From the NCBI GenBank assembly GCA_947095585.1, contig OX352763.1, positions 112,385,908-112,449,907 on the forward strand: a stretch of DNA of 64,000 nucleotides, in the 5' to 3' direction. The stretch's first letter is position 1; each line of letters begins with the position of its first letter. The notes beneath the pieces are model-generated. The model worked only from the letters and a program-made list of their open reading frames with translations. It did not search any database and was not told where the DNA came from. This document shows, one piece after another, positions 20,030-31,039 of this stretch. The translations under genes and the position numbers were made by a program. This stretch comes from Nephrocerus scutellatus. Taxonomy: Eukaryota; Arthropoda; Insecta; Diptera; Pipunculidae.

Positions 20030-21517
20030 CTAGTCCAAAACCACGGCTTCCAAACGTCGCCTTGCTTCTCTATATGCCCTCATTATATCATCCAAAGTCA
20101 TTCCAATTGTTCGAGCGGTATAGGGCCGCAAAAGCTCTGGATTGCGTTGGGTGAAACGACTACAGCTAACTACAAGCTGTCCAGTTGTTTTCGTTTGGCA
20201 TTGGAAACGGTTAAGAAATTTTACACCTTCACCAGAACCCTGGTAAAAACTCTCGAAATCAAACTTCGGTCGACCTCCAATAAAATATCTCTTCAAATTG
20301 CCAACAAATCCCTCAGTTGGACGAATAAAATTTAAATGTTTCACTTCGGTGCCCGGCTGTAGGTAGAAACTTAAATGCGAATAACCTTCTATACGCTCTC
20401 GTTCCCATGAATCGATTGATATAACTTCAAAATACAAGTGACAAAGCTGGTCCATTGCAAAGTCTTCTTTGAAAAGAAACACTAATTGCCAGCTATAGCC
20501 GAAGTTCCAAGTGCCTGCGCTTGACGAGTTATGCGATGATGTGTGAGTACTTGATGATAGAAGTCCCTCTTCATGTACTGTTTCCTCTGGCAGCTTTGTA
20601 TAAAATCGCACATGAATATTATCATACTCAAATCCATGAGCTTCCCGTATTTCAAATATAATAGAAATTCGTTGAAAATGTTTTTTTGGCATATCGAATG
20701 TCTTCGAAAGTTTGTCTCCTTCTTTCCATTGTGGTGGCAAGTCGGAGACTTGTAAATAATTGGAAACACCTACTATCTGACGAGATTTCGAAATATTTTC
20801 AATTCCATAGGCATACAAATGACAATAGTCTGTGTCAATTTCTATAAAATATGGATTCCCGCTAAAGTTGACAAAGTCCGGGTACACATGCAGGATCTTT
20901 TCGCTCGGATACCATTTCATGGAAACCAGTTGCGTGTCGGGGTTTAAAGCCGCATATACATACATGACTTCAACGATAAGATTTTTCAAGCTGCCACCTT
21001 TTTGTTCGGCTTCGTCATCGTCTGGAGCAATAAAGTTGTCATTATTCACATATGTGAATATAATTGATCCTTTCAGTTTTGCACTAGTTCCTGCTTTTCC
21101 ACGTTTATTCCTTTTTTTGTTTGAATCACCGTCACGAAGGGCTTCTATCGGCCTTTGTAACAGCAATTGATGATATTTTTTTTGTATGTCAGTTGTACAG
21201 TTTGTTGCATCTTTAAAGAACTCAGTTTCAAAGGGACTTAGAATTTTTTCTTGCCATTTAATATTAATAATTGTTTTCACGTCATAATTTTTCTCGATTG
21301 CATCAGGTACTGAAGTTGTGGGACGAATTGAATCTGATGTTGAAGTAGCAAACGTTGCCGTTTCGCTCTGGTAATTCTCCGTGAGTATTTTATCAATATC
21401 AAATTTTGGCAATTTAAGCAATGAGTTTATATGCTGAAAGGACACTCGTATTTGAAGATTTGCAATGTTATCATTTATACGATAAATACCCGACCGTTTT
21501 CTGAATTTTTTTAACAT
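20030..21517 (-). CDS. Mks1: Mks1: B9-domain protein of the ciliary transition zone
   Basis: Intact 495-codon single-exon ORF. An in-frame TAG lies three codons upstream of the ATG, supporting this start if the transcript is unspliced there. MKS1-family landmarks appear in order: an N-terminal SGIYRINDNIANLQIRV segment; KWQEKILSPFE at about 88; a SIIFTYVNND segment at 151-160; the B9 (C2-like) domain at about 285-450 with YDNIHVRFYTKLP, HLYFEVISIDSWERERIEGY and LKRYFIGGRP; and an Arg-rich C-terminal helix (REARRRLEAV). MKS1 works with B9d1, B9d2 and the other MKS-module proteins to form the transition-zone gate at the base of cilia (family knowledge). Flies have few ciliated cells (sensory neurons, sperm), so expression should be restricted. 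Length is close to other animal MKS1 proteins. No damage was seen. Confidence 0.92.
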   Translation of the reverse strand: MLKKFRKRSGIYRINDNIANLQIRVSFQHINSLLKLPKFDIDKILTENYQSETATFATSTSDSIRPTTSVPDAIEKNYDVKTIINIKWQEKILSPFETEFFKDATNCTTDIQKKYHQLLLQRPIEALRDGDSNKKRNKRGKAGTSAKLKGSIIFTYVNNDNFIAPDDDEAEQKGGSLKNLIVEVMYVYAALNPDTQLVSMKWYPSEKILHVYPDFVNFSGNPYFIEIDTDYCHLYAYGIENISKSRQIVGVSNYLQVSDLPPQWKEGDKLSKTFDMPKKHFQRISIIFEIREAHGFEYDNIHVRFYTKLPEETVHEEGLLSSSTHTSSHNSSSAGTWNFGYSWQLVFLFKEDFAMDQLCHLYFEVISIDSWERERIEGYSHLSFYLQPGTEVKHLNFIRPTEGFVGNLKRYFIGGRPKFDFESFYQGSGEGVKFLNRFQCQTKTTGQLVVSCSRFTQRNPELLRPYTARTIGMTLDDIMRAYREARRRLEAVVLD

Positions 21518-22240
21518 TTCTAAATGCTACTGCAGCTTGAAAACAGGATATAATTATGGCAAAAATTACAAAAGGATAATGTTTTAATATTTGTTATTTG
21601 TTTACCAATTACTTAACAACCCAAACAAAATTTGTTTATGTTTTTTAAATTATCATAGCAACGGCTAGTAGTGTAGTAGTTCGTAGTTTTACCCAGTAAT
21701 GTCGGTAACGCAGGTCAAACTACATTTTTTTATTTAAATAAATGTTTCCAATATAAAAATCAGACAATGGACATGTTCGCGCAGCATGTTGTTTTAGTCA
21801 GAAATTTCTTTTAAGGCTAATCGCGAGTTGCGCCAATTATATGTCAAACCGTCATACAATTTTTCTTTCGAAAAAGATTCATGGTGGTCAAGGCCTAGAT
21901 ATTGATCAAGTGACAAATGACAGTTTTTTGTGATTGTATAAAATTTAAACTGCTATAAAGTGGCATTTTTTTGTGTGTTCTAAGATGCGATTCTGATGAA
22001 GTGACTTTAACAAAATTTAACAAAAAAAAACGACAAATTGAACAAAATTGTCATTGATTTAGTTTTCGGTGACTTTTGTAGGTTTGCTTCTTAAATAAAA
22101 TATGTGTGAGTATACTTTTTTAATCTTTAATAATTATTTTGTTATAAATATTAATTATGTTCACTTGTTTTATATTTTTATTTAAATAATACAATATTTT
22201 GTCGGTTTTTTATATAGCTTCAGAAATTGAATATTCATCG
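21518..22240. other. Mks1 upstream region
   Basis: AT-rich. The Mks1 5' UTR and promoter should lie just above 21,518, but no clear core-promoter element can be assigned. No other feature recognised. Confidence 0.35.
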
Positions 22241-22244
22241 GCCT

Positions 22245-22540
22245 CTTAGTATGCGTCAACTGCCCAAAAGGAATTTGTTGTTGCTTTTCTAGAGCATCAT
22301 CTGGAAAATGCCGAAAATCAGTAATTATTTAAGAATATTACCGCTACAAAGCAATTATATTTATTTATTTGTTATTATGTTTATTTCACAGACTCAGTTC
22401 CATTGAAGGAAAGCAAAAATTAAAAAAGTATTGGGAAAAGCTGGCTTTAGGAGTCAATTGGCTTAGGGGGGGACAACCAAAAACGTTTCGCAATGGCGAA
22501 AATATTGGGAAGACCTAAAGCAGTCACAAATTATAACAAT
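22245..22540 (+). pseudogene. Myb/SANT-like DNA-binding domain fragment (transposon-type)
   Basis: Frames read SAQKEFVVAFLEHHLENAE and, after an intron-like or inserted AT stretch, EGKQKLKKYWEKLALGVN followed by QPKTF and a W-x-x-YWEDLKQSQ-like end (22,440-22,530). This W/K-Y-W-E pattern resembles the Myb/SANT-like DNA-binding domains of insect transposon-associated regulatory proteins. Frameshifts are present. Confidence in the family is limited. Confidence 0.5.
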
Positions 22541-22739
22541 TAAATTATAACAATTAAATAAATGAAAAAAAGTATAAAGATCAAAATAATATAAACTGGA
22601 AATAAAAATATATCTATAGCGGAGCTTTCGTAGTTGGAGAGCTGGGTTGTCGCAATAAAAAACCTTGACAACATAGACGGCGATGAAGAGACAGCAAATT
22701 TATGGCAGTCATTAAGATTCAAGAACGGACTACTGATAA

Positions 22740-23345
22740 GCTAGTGTACCAAATTCAAGGTAGTGTTACAAACGAATTTGGTGAACAAGGTTCTTAACAA
22801 AACACACAATGGAACACCTGGAGAACACTTGGAACTAAGAGGACACTAGATCAAGTAAGAAGTTTATTCTTTTGGGTCAATTGCCGCAGAGATGTTGAAA
22901 ACTGGTGCCGAAGGTGTCAAAAATGTTCAACTAGAAGAGCAACCGCAACAAACAACTAGAATGAAAAGGCATCAATCCAAGGTTGTAGTGCCAATAATCG
23001 AGCAAAGTTGCAAAGCAAGCTGATCGAGCGAGTATGATCAATGTTCATACAGCAGTAAGGAACAATATTTTGAATGGCAATGAGGGATGAAAACAAGGAT
23101 TCAGCTGCGTGCGAACCAGGGAAAATTTTAGGATGGAGATCTTGTTTGGCTTTACAATCCCAAGACACGACAAGAGGAATCAGAGAAATTACAGCAAAGT
23201 TGGGAAGACCCTTACAAGAGGAATAACGGCGCAGTTCATCGGATTCAACAAACCCCCAGATGTAAAATGAAAGTTGTTCAAATCAACAGATTGACAAGGT
23301 ACAACATCAGAAGGAGTGCTGAATCTGTTCGGGACGACCATAATT
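22740..23345 (+). pseudogene. Ty3/gypsy-type pol 3' end (integrase)
   Basis: Contains an H-x3-H...C-x2-C zinc-binding motif of retroviral-type integrase (HNGTPGEH around 22,807 and WCRRCQKC around 22,903). A C-terminal integrase segment follows with DGDLVWLYNPKTRQ (about 23,129) and VHRIQQTPRCK. Stops at several points show it is inactive. It leads straight into a purine-rich tract and the LTR at 23,359, so this is the 3' half of one element. Protease, RT and the integrase catalytic core are not detectable upstream. Confidence 0.75.
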
Positions 23346-23358
23346 AAGGCGGAGGTAA

Positions 23359-23881
23359 TGTTACGAAAAGTAGTTAGTAGTAGATGTCGCCACGGGGGTA
23401 TACATGAAACAAGGCGTTACCCGATCGATAATGGAATACGAGCACTTAGAATTAAGAATTTCATACTTTAAGGCATTTGGTAGCAGTAGTTAACAGATTA
23501 CACCATTAAGTACTGGTGTGCCAAATATGTAGTCAAACCGGTTTGTCTTGTTTGTCCGGTTTGTGTGTACATAATTGCACATGGAGTTTATTTTTGGAAG
23601 ACGAATCATTACATATGAGTATGGTTAGTTTTAAAAAAGGAAAGTTGCCACAATGTTCTGGCATTTGTTCGATATTTCTGTATATAAGATTGGATGAAAC
23701 CTCTAGAAACTTTTCAATATGTATAAATAGACGTTTTGCCGCAGATCTCAGTTGCTATTTGGAATTCAACCAGAGCAGTTGAAGAGTACTTGCAAGAAGA
23801 ATAGTAGTGAAAAAAAGTTGTATAAATTATTAAACTTTTTGCAAAATCCTTTACGCAATCGAACGCCTAAATTTCGTAACA
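23359..23881 (+). mobile_element. 3' LTR (523 bp) of the Ty3/gypsy-type element
   Basis: Starts TGTTACGAAA and ends TTTCGTAACA, a perfect 10-base inverted terminal repeat with canonical TG...CA ends. A purine-rich tract (AAGGCGGAGG, 23,346-23,355) lies directly upstream, as expected for the polypurine tract. A TATATAAG box at about 23,681 would be the LTR promoter. No second LTR was found, so the 5' half is lost or diverged. Confidence 0.82.
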
Positions 23882-24279
23882 ATATGTTATTTAAAAAAAA
23901 ATTAATTTGCTCTATTCCATTTGGCCTTCCCAATTCACACAAGGTACATACGCGTAGATTGTAAAAGGAATGAGACTTTTAGATCTACACAATTTATATA
24001 AAACGCAAAAGTAGGCGATACATTTGTAATTTGACAAAGAGTTATCTTGTGGGATTTACTATTCTTAATATAATTTATATTTTTGTACCGCATAGTAATA
24101 GCTTCTCATAAGAAAGGGGTAAAGTAGCTGCGAGAAATTGCCCGTACAGAATGTAATACAGCAACTATTTGTAAATAAAAGCAACGTAATATTTAGATTA
24201 CAATTGAAAATATAACTACAGATTAACAAGACCAAGTGCAGTTGGGTGTAATTTCTAGATTAAAGGATGACAGAAACTA

Positions 24280-24835
24280 TTGAACGTATTTTTTGACAAC
24301 CGATTATTTAGCCGAGAAACATATCTTGAACATACGAATAAGTTCCTGCAGTGGTCGAATGGTTTATGTCGTTTTTATTTTGTTTTAGAAATCTGCGCTC
24401 GATCTCAGAATTTTTTCCGGCAAATCGAACACGAAAGGTGTGTTGTTATTGTATGTAATTCTAAACCTGTTTCCATTTCACAAAACGGGTTCCTCAAAGT
24501 ATATACTGATTGCGAGCCTGTAGTCCGAAGCTTATATTCAGAGGACATGATAAAATATATTTATTTTTGCAAGAAAAAATTATAAATACGGAAAATTTCG
24601 TGCTTTTAGAGAACATAAATCGAATGACAAATTGGGCCACGTGCCAAGCAAAATGACATCAGTTGTTGGGCTTAGTAAATATACCCCTCTCCCAAAATAT
24701 CAAGACCTGTTAGAGGGAAAATCCGATCAACCAGATTGTTTTTTTTTTAAAGAAAACGAACAACTTGACAGCCAAAAGTCAAATTGCGCCAGATTTTTTA
24801 TGAAAAAAACGGCATTAGAAAGCCGTAGTTTTTAA
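24280..24835 (+). pseudogene. Unrecognised coding-like frame with one frameshift
   Basis: Two consecutive open frames (24,280-24,585 and about 24,572-24,835) connect if one base is skipped in the A-rich run at 24,570-24,578, giving about 185 residues. Composition is protein-like, with Cys, Trp and charged residues (YLEHTNKFLQWSNGLCRF, RQIEHERCVVIVC, GLSKYTPLPKYQDLLEGKSD), and differs from the noise ORFs around it. No family recognised. It could be a decayed transposon or viral-type gene, a lost host exon, or chance. Confidence 0.35.
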
Positions 24836-26250
24836 AGTTTGTTGTTCTTTGCAAAAGGTACATGTTTTGTATTTTGTCTGAAAATACCTTTCAAAATTGG
24901 GGAACAACAATACATGCCGTGTTTTAATGGTCCATATAGGCAGTCAAGTCCTTATATATATTACCGTAATATTAATCCTTATTACTTCAATCTAATGCTA
25001 CTACTGTAAACAGAAATAAATAAAATTGTTTGTAAAGTATTTGTATATAGGTCTTTTTTATTATGTTCATATTTTTGTATATAAATACAAATTGGCGTTA
25101 ACTTCATATTACCTCTTTCCATAGAAACCAGATTTTTATACGTACATATGTAGTATATAAATTTTTCATTTCCATTCCGTTAAATAGGAATGTTTCAAGG
25201 GAAAAGGAAACTCCCATGTGATGCTGAGCTGAATTGCTGAAATACCAGCACTATTGTGGCTTTCCATTTCCATCACCCCCAATTGGGGTGGTAGTACCAT
25301 CGCTATGCTAACGTCAGCGCCTAACTGCTGGGCGTCATCCCTTATACAATCCGCTTCATCCTTGTCGTTTTGTGTCTTTATCTAGATTGCTATGGTAAAT
25401 ACCAAACATTTGCTACATAGTAAATATGAATATAAGTGCACCTATATATATAAATATATATACAAACACATACAGGAGTTTAAACAAACGGAAAGATAGT
25501 GCTGCTGTTATGTTCTTAATCTGGAACGTGTTTTCCGACGACTGCCATTAAAAGTTTTGAGAGCACCACACTGCTGCTAAATCGTGCAACCTGCCAGAGT
25601 GGGAGTTTATAGGATCTCAGTGCAGCTGCTACTTCCATACAGTTAGTAAATAGTTCGGACACGTTTTGTGGGTGGATGGGTGGTGGTAGTGATGGTATTT
25701 GTGTTGTACTTTTAGATAGGACTTATGGTATTTGAGTACATATATATATACTCGTATATAGATTCGTTGTATATAAATGCAATATATAGCCATCCATCTA
25801 TATTTAGAAGCGTATGAACCAAGCTTTGTGGAATTTTGATGCAAAATTATCTATAAGACTACGCCGTTGTGCAAAATTTAAGGACGACTTTAATTTTCGG
25901 AAGGTCGGTTGGTCGGTCGGCTTTGTGAGATATATATATGAATGTGTATGCGTGTATGTATAAGTGAAGCCTGTGTGTATGCGATACAAAATTGCTGCAA
26001 TAAATGTGCGATATCCGCTTTAATATTTTGAACAATTGAGATTGGAAGTTAGATACAAGTGTTGTGTTTAGGAGGACGGCTGGGATAAAGGTTGAATTTT
26101 AGTTTTACGCGTGCCTTATTCCCTCCCACCGATTACGACAACTACGATGATGATGATGATGATAAAAACGGGACGCTTGCTTTTGAACTGCATTGCATTA
26201 GCCTTTTATTGCTTCTTCTTTTAATTTATAATGTAATTATAATATAATAA
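24836..26250. other. Non-coding spacer with TA-rich microsatellites
   Basis: ATATAT runs at about 25,444-25,466 and 25,740-25,760, and a (GAT)n run at about 26,147-26,163. No frame or domain recognised. Confidence 0.4.
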
Positions 26251-26253
26251 ATG

Positions 26254-26304
26254 TACTATCACTTACATAAACTTAACTCTATTAAGTTTATGTAAGTGAT
26301 AGTA
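26254..26304. repeat. Perfect 23 bp inverted repeat, 5-base loop
   Basis: Arms 26254-26276 and 26282-26304 are exact reverse complements (outer sequence TACTATCACTTACAT) separated by CTCTA. Flanked by AT-rich DNA. It may be the collapsed terminus of a foldback element or a structured RNA; there is no promoter or gene context. Confidence 0.85.
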
Positions 26305-26399
26305 GAAAAATAACTTTTTCATTGTTGAGGAATTTGATCTTGGTTCGAAGCATAATGATGGTAAAATTGTAAAACTATATTATGTAGCTTTCGTTTGAT

Positions 26400-27020
26400 A
26401 GAAAAACTTACCTTTAGTGCAAAAATATTGCACCAAATGTCACAAAATGGCACTCGCTTTGTTCGTTTGATTTAAAAAGTGGCACTAAATGTAGTTCCGG
26501 AGTAACATTTTCTACTAGAGATTTTTTGGCCGAGCCAATACACCAACAAACTTGGGTTTTCAGTCAAAACACTTATTTCATTTTTCAAAGTTTATTCTCG
26601 TGTCGTAATGATAGAATACGAGGAGGTTTAGCGGTATATCTAAGAAATGATTTAAATTTTAACGTTTGACGCCTACAAATGCACTTGGTCAAAAAAAGAG
26701 AAAATTCCAACGAAATCCACATTAGACTACCAACTAAGCCAATCTTTCGTAGTTGCTAATAGAATTTTTTTATATTGTAATAAAGTATTTTTGCCACGAA
26801 ATGTTTTCAAATAAAGTTAAGAAAAAAACAAAAAAAACTTTCATGTGCTGCCATTTTGACTTTTGATATGTGTCAGCAAACACAAATACAATTACAAAAA
26901 GAGCCAGTGCACTTGTTTTGTTCGTTTGACGCCTATAAACGAGTGCACTCGGTCAAAAAAGGTAAAAGATCTAACGAAAGACTACCAACTAAGCCAATCT
27001 TTCGTAGTTGCTAATAGAAT
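26400..27020. mobile_element. Dispersed family B copy with internal duplication
   Basis: Shares GTGCAAAAATATTGCAC, TTTGTTCGTTTGATTTAAAA, GCCATTTTGACTTTTGATAT and GTTCGTTTGACGCCTA with 54,530-54,905 and 57,545-58,740. Within this copy a segment (TTTGACGCCTA...TCGTAGTTGCTAATAGAAT) is present twice, at about 26,665-26,766 and 26,927-27,020. Non-coding; the 131-codon ORF here is not a gene. Confidence 0.65.
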
Positions 27021-27127
27021 AGCAGGCTACGTTTATGTATATACATATAATGTTAAAAAAACACATGTGTTTCTGTGTCTCAGATTGATCTTTTTGTCAT
27101 TTCAAATTCAACATAAGTGGCCATTTA

Positions 27128-27270
27128 AGCTGTATTTTATTTACCGAGGAATATGGAATTACAACAACAATTGCACTATCTTATTCCTTATTTGGAATAA
27201 GAAAACCTGCTGTTTGGCTGGTTTTCAAATTCCTAATTCCTTATTTCTCGGCAAATAAAATACGCCTTTA
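27128..27270. mobile_element. MITE family O, uninterrupted copy
   Basis: Ends AAGCTGTATTTTATTT and GGCAAATAAAATACGCCTT are inverse of each other, with a second inverted pair inside (TATTCCTTATTTGGAATAAG). It is the empty-site counterpart of the nested pair at 15,349-15,770, in reverse orientation. Confidence 0.8.
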
Positions 27271-27290
27271 ATTTTTTTTTAAATAATGTG

Positions 27291-27422
27291 ATGTTCTATT
27301 CACCCAAATAGTTTGATTTGAATCAAAAAATCAAAATCAAGGTTTTTTGATTTATTTACCCAAAAAAATCAAATGATTGTTTGATCTAGATCAAATTTTT
27401 CAAAAAAAGTGAATAGAATTCG
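27291..27422. mobile_element. Small MITE with GTTCTATTCAC termini
   Basis: TGTTCTATTCACCCAAATAG on the left and AAAAAGTGAATAGAATTC on the right are inverse. Inner AAATCAAA / TTTGATTT motifs pair. Non-coding. Confidence 0.55.
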
Positions 27423-28080
27423 ACATAAGTGCAGCAGATCTCCTCAAATTGTAGTATTTACATTCTCACTCTTCAGTTTCTCTCACACTGTGATAAATTA
27501 AATAATAAATTTGTGCGAATGAATACCGGTGGAAATCATTCACAATCAGACGATGATTGAAACGTCAACAACCTTTCTCGTAGTTTATCTGTTCCTATTT
27601 TTTCTGAGCACATGCCTGAAATGAGTCTGCGATTATATGTATTATACAGTATATAAAGTAAACACTATACAAACTGATGCAAAAATTCTTCCATACATAA
27701 TTTGTGAATTGAAAAATTTAAAATTTACAAATTGTATACATCATCTTTCAAAAAAGAGAATGTAGCAGAATTTCGTTATTAATTCAAAGCGAACATAGTA
27801 TTAGTTTTTATGTTCCTACATTCTACACACGTAGTAACGAATCTTTAATAGACTTTCAGCAGAGCCGCTTTAACTCGTCAAATAATGACTGTCTGTTGAG
27901 CTGACCAAATACCCTCTACTACTTTTAATGCTTTTACCTGTAGTTATATCTTCCATTGAAATCCAAATATTGTGTTTTACTTAAGCATAAGGGTGCAAAC
28001 CCCTTGAGATATAAAAGAAACAAAAACTAAATACTTATAGTATAGGTTGAAGTTGAAGTTATTTATTTGGATTTGGTAAC
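27423..28080. other. Non-coding spacer
   Basis: AT-rich, no gene or known repeat recognised. Confidence 0.35.
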
Positions 28081-28084
28081 ATTG

Positions 28085-28300
28085 CTTCTGGTGGACAGCC
28101 ATCAGCAGAATAGGGCGAATAACACAGAATGCTCTAGAATCGCAGGTGGATGTAACTATCGCTGACTGGTGGAAGTGCGATCAAGCTTCGACGTAGTGGC
28201 CGCCGGTAATAATCCTCCAAATACAGGAAAAGTTAAATGATCGGGATAGCCCCTTCAAACTAAGGTTGGAGCGAGGCAAATAACTTCGCCCGTATAGAAA
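28085..28300. repeat. Dispersed repeat shared with 46,535-46,720 and 48,047-48,230
   Basis: Common blocks are CAGCCATCAGCAGAA, GACTGGTGGAA, ACGATCAA and TGGCCGCC, in the same order at all three sites. It directly precedes SINE copy 2 here, whereas at 46.5 and 48.0 kb it precedes an RTE 3' end. Confidence 0.6.
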
Positions 28301-28301
28301 C

Positions 28302-28594
28302 GTTATTATAATATTCGGCGAGACAGACCGTTGCGGTCCAAGGCCTAGCTTATCGCGACCACTTGTGTTGTGCATGTATATTTTTGGACATAAATGGAAG
28401 GGACCTACAATTTAAGGCCGGTTCCGAACGGCGAATTGAGAAGCTTTCCGTGACAAGTTATTAATCTCGGAACGTTTGTCACCCATTCGCGAGAGGTGGG
28501 ACTCCGTGAAAAATACTTTTGGTGTTACTGGGACTCGAACCACGTACCCCTGCTCGGTAGCCATGTGCATTTCCACTGAGCCACGGTGCCCACA
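28302..28594 (-). mobile_element. tRNA-derived SINE, copy 2
   Basis: Minus-strand start GGGCACCGTGGCTCAGTGGA (A box), B box GGTTCGAGTCC (plus strand 28,531-28,541), body matching copy 1, and an ATT-type tail near 28,304-28,314. Full length, about 290 bp. Confidence 0.85.
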
Positions 28595-28770
28595 GAGGCC
28601 ACCAAGGATACTCAAAAGAATCATAAAATACCCCCCAAAAATTTCATTAAAGACCCGACAAAAGATCACCAAAAGACCTTCAAAAGATCCTCAAAAGAAT
28701 TCCCAAAAGACCCCAAAAAAGAAACAAAAAACCCTCAAAAGACCCTCAAAGACCAACCGTCAAGAATCAT
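28595..28770 (+). repeat. C/A-rich minisatellite, array 2
   Basis: Degenerate repeats of CAAAAGACC / CTCAAAAGA type directly abutting the 5' end of SINE copy 2. Same core as the arrays at 11.5, 47.2, 48.7, 61.0 and 61.6 kb. Confidence 0.7.
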
Positions 28771-28865
28771 CTTTCAAAATAACGCACCCAAATTTTCAGA
28801 CAGATGTGTCAAATAGTTTTGTTGGCATCCATTTTATATAGACGCCTACGAGCATTTTCGTTAAA

Positions 28866-29760
28866 ATGGAAAAAAGTGAATTTCGAGTGCTCATTAAACA
28901 TAAAACCACTGGTCAATTTCGGTGCGGTCGTTCAAGCACGAACGTTCTGGTCGTCCAATTGAGGTCCCCAGACCAGAAATTTTCGACAAAATCCATGGTT
29001 TGATAATGGACATTCGGCGAGTGAAAGTGCGCGAGCTTGAAGAGGCCACAGTCTTACCACATGGCTTAGTGACTTGGATTTTACATAAATATTTGGACAT
29101 GAAAAAGCTTTCCGCAAGATGGGTGCCGCGTTTGCTCACAATCGACAACAAACGCATTCGTTTGACAACTTCAAAGGTTCCAGCGATGTTCCAGTAAAAT
29201 TCGAAAAATTCGTAACCGTGGATGAAACCTGGATTCACCACAACACGGCAGAAACCAAGGAAAAGTCAAAACAATAGACTTCTCCTGGTGAATTGAAGCC
29301 GAAGAAGGCCAAGGTGGGTTTGTCAGCAAACAAGATCATGGCGACAGTTTTTTGGGATGTGCGCGGTCGACATCGATTACTTTGAAAAGGGTAAAACGAT
29401 CACCGGCGCATATTACGCAGAGCTGATGAATCGATTCCAAGCCGCATTTGGCGAAGAGAAAAGTTATTTTTCACCAGGACAACGCACCGGCGCACAAGTC
29501 CGCAGTCGCAATGGCAAAATTGCATGATTTAGGCTACGAACTCCTCCTTATCCAGCATATTCCCCAGATTTAGCCCCCTGCGAATATTTATGTTTCCAAA
29601 CATGAAGAAATGGCTTGGAGGTAAGAGATTTGAGTCGAATGAAGAGGTCATCGCTGAAACAAACGCTTATTTTGAGGGGCTCCAAAAGTCGTATTATTTG
29701 GAGGGGATACAAAAATTTGAGAAACTTGGAGCTAAAAGGAGACTATGTTGAAAAATTAAA
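28866..29760 (+). pseudogene. mariner transposase pseudogene, near full length
   Basis: Starts ATGGAAAAAAGTGAATTTCG (MEKSEFRVLIKH). It reads through the N-terminal DNA-binding region (DIRRVKVRELEEATVL, KYLDMKKLSARWVPRLL) and then the catalytic blocks in broken frames: VDETWIHHNTAETKE (about 29,218), HQDNAPAHKS (about 29,478) and YSPDLAP (about 29,560). That is the D,D(34)D layout. The C-terminal LKGDYVEK is at about 29,733. There is an internal deletion near residue 15-40 and several frameshifts, so it is inactive. Terminal repeats were not located. Confidence 0.85.
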
Positions 29761-29844
29761 TGTTTTTATGCCGAAAAGAGTGTTCCTTATTTCATTTTCA
29801 GGGACTTAATACCCACCCTCGTATACGAGTAGATTAATTGCCAA

Positions 29845-29975
29845 AATATCTGTTTTTGAGGTCGGATCTATTTCAAAGTATTTTCACGCATCACACGTGC
29901 CAAACATGACTCGCGATACGCGTCAAACGCGTTATATCAAAATTGGCCCCTGACATTGAGCCGCTGACATTTCAG
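29845..29975 (-). repeat. Reverse-orientation copy of the 10.1-10.5 kb unit family
   Basis: The reverse complement matches 10,430-10,565, including GGTTCAATGTCAGGGGC(A) and the GCGTGTGA-rich stretch. Confidence 0.6.
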
Positions 29976-30307
29976 TATTTATTTAGAAAAAAATAATAGC
30001 TTATCGCTATTAATTAAAAAAAAACGCGAATAACAATCCAAACAAAAAATCCAATCTCCACGATAAGAAACATAACATCTCGACATTGGTGTGATAATAC
30101 TTTTACTTAATGATAACCGTCCCCTTAGACTCTACATATTGACAACGCCAATTAAAAACCAAACGCCTTTTTGAACCCATTGATATGCACATTACACACA
30201 GCCGACAGGTCTTATCGGTCAAAATTTGAATTGTAATAAAAGCGATTTAAAATGTTCGTGTGTATGTATAAATGTAAAAAGAAAATACAATCACTTATCT
30301 ACAGCTA

Positions 30308-30462
30308 ACTCGTTGTTTCCATTCTTGGTGCGTGTACACGTATACGGGCTTCAAATAAATGAGAGCCGAATTGAAAGAAATATGTTGTAGAAATATTGTA
30401 GCATTAATTGAAACTCGTATTTTATTGTAGCATTATTGGTATTTCAAATGGAAACAACGAGT
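30308..30462. mobile_element. ACTCGTTG MITE, uninterrupted copy
   Basis: Termini ACTCGTTGTTTCCATT and AATGGAAACAACGAGT are inverse. It is the unoccupied counterpart of 18,199-18,594. Confidence 0.72.
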
Positions 30463-31030
30463 AAGACTTTTTTTAAGAAGAGTGATATGCGTAAAAGCGA
30501 AGTTCGAATAACAAACTCAAACTGTTTCATCCTGCTATCTAGCCTCTATGTACATACTCGTATCTTCGTAGCGCGCCGGTGTGTATAAAGGATTTAAACT
30601 GCGATAATGCAAGTAATTACTTAACCTGTTTCCACATTTACATTTGAATAAGAAAAATAAAATACGAGAAACCTGTTAAAAAGATACTGTAAGGTGACAG
30701 GTACATATGGGGAATTAAGTCCACTAGCATCAATTGTCAACTGGCAGCGGCAGAAGCAGCCCACATTGACGGGATAAATAGGGTACACGTGGGGCTTGTA
30801 GATGAGAACTTTTTGCTTTTGTAAAATTTTCTTGAGAGTTAAAATGACATTTATGTTTTTAAATTCTCTATATTTACTTCGCGTGCCCGTGGCCGATTTT
30901 ATTCAAACTTTGCACACATGTGTATTTCCCATGACATTACATTACAAATGCCGTTTTCCATTTGGTATCACAAAAGAATTGATATTCTGCTCAGTGAGGA
31001 CACTTGAATCCTGCAAGACAACATTCTTAG
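30463..31030. other. Non-coding spacer
   Basis: No intact gene. The stretch 30,885-30,965 carries pieces of dispersed family A (TTATTCAAACTTTGCACACA). Confidence 0.35.
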
Positions 31031-31039
31031 CTATCTGTC

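Noticed and set aside
26863..27258. 131-codon plus-strand ORF
   Set aside because: It lies across family B and MITE family O sequence; composition is random.
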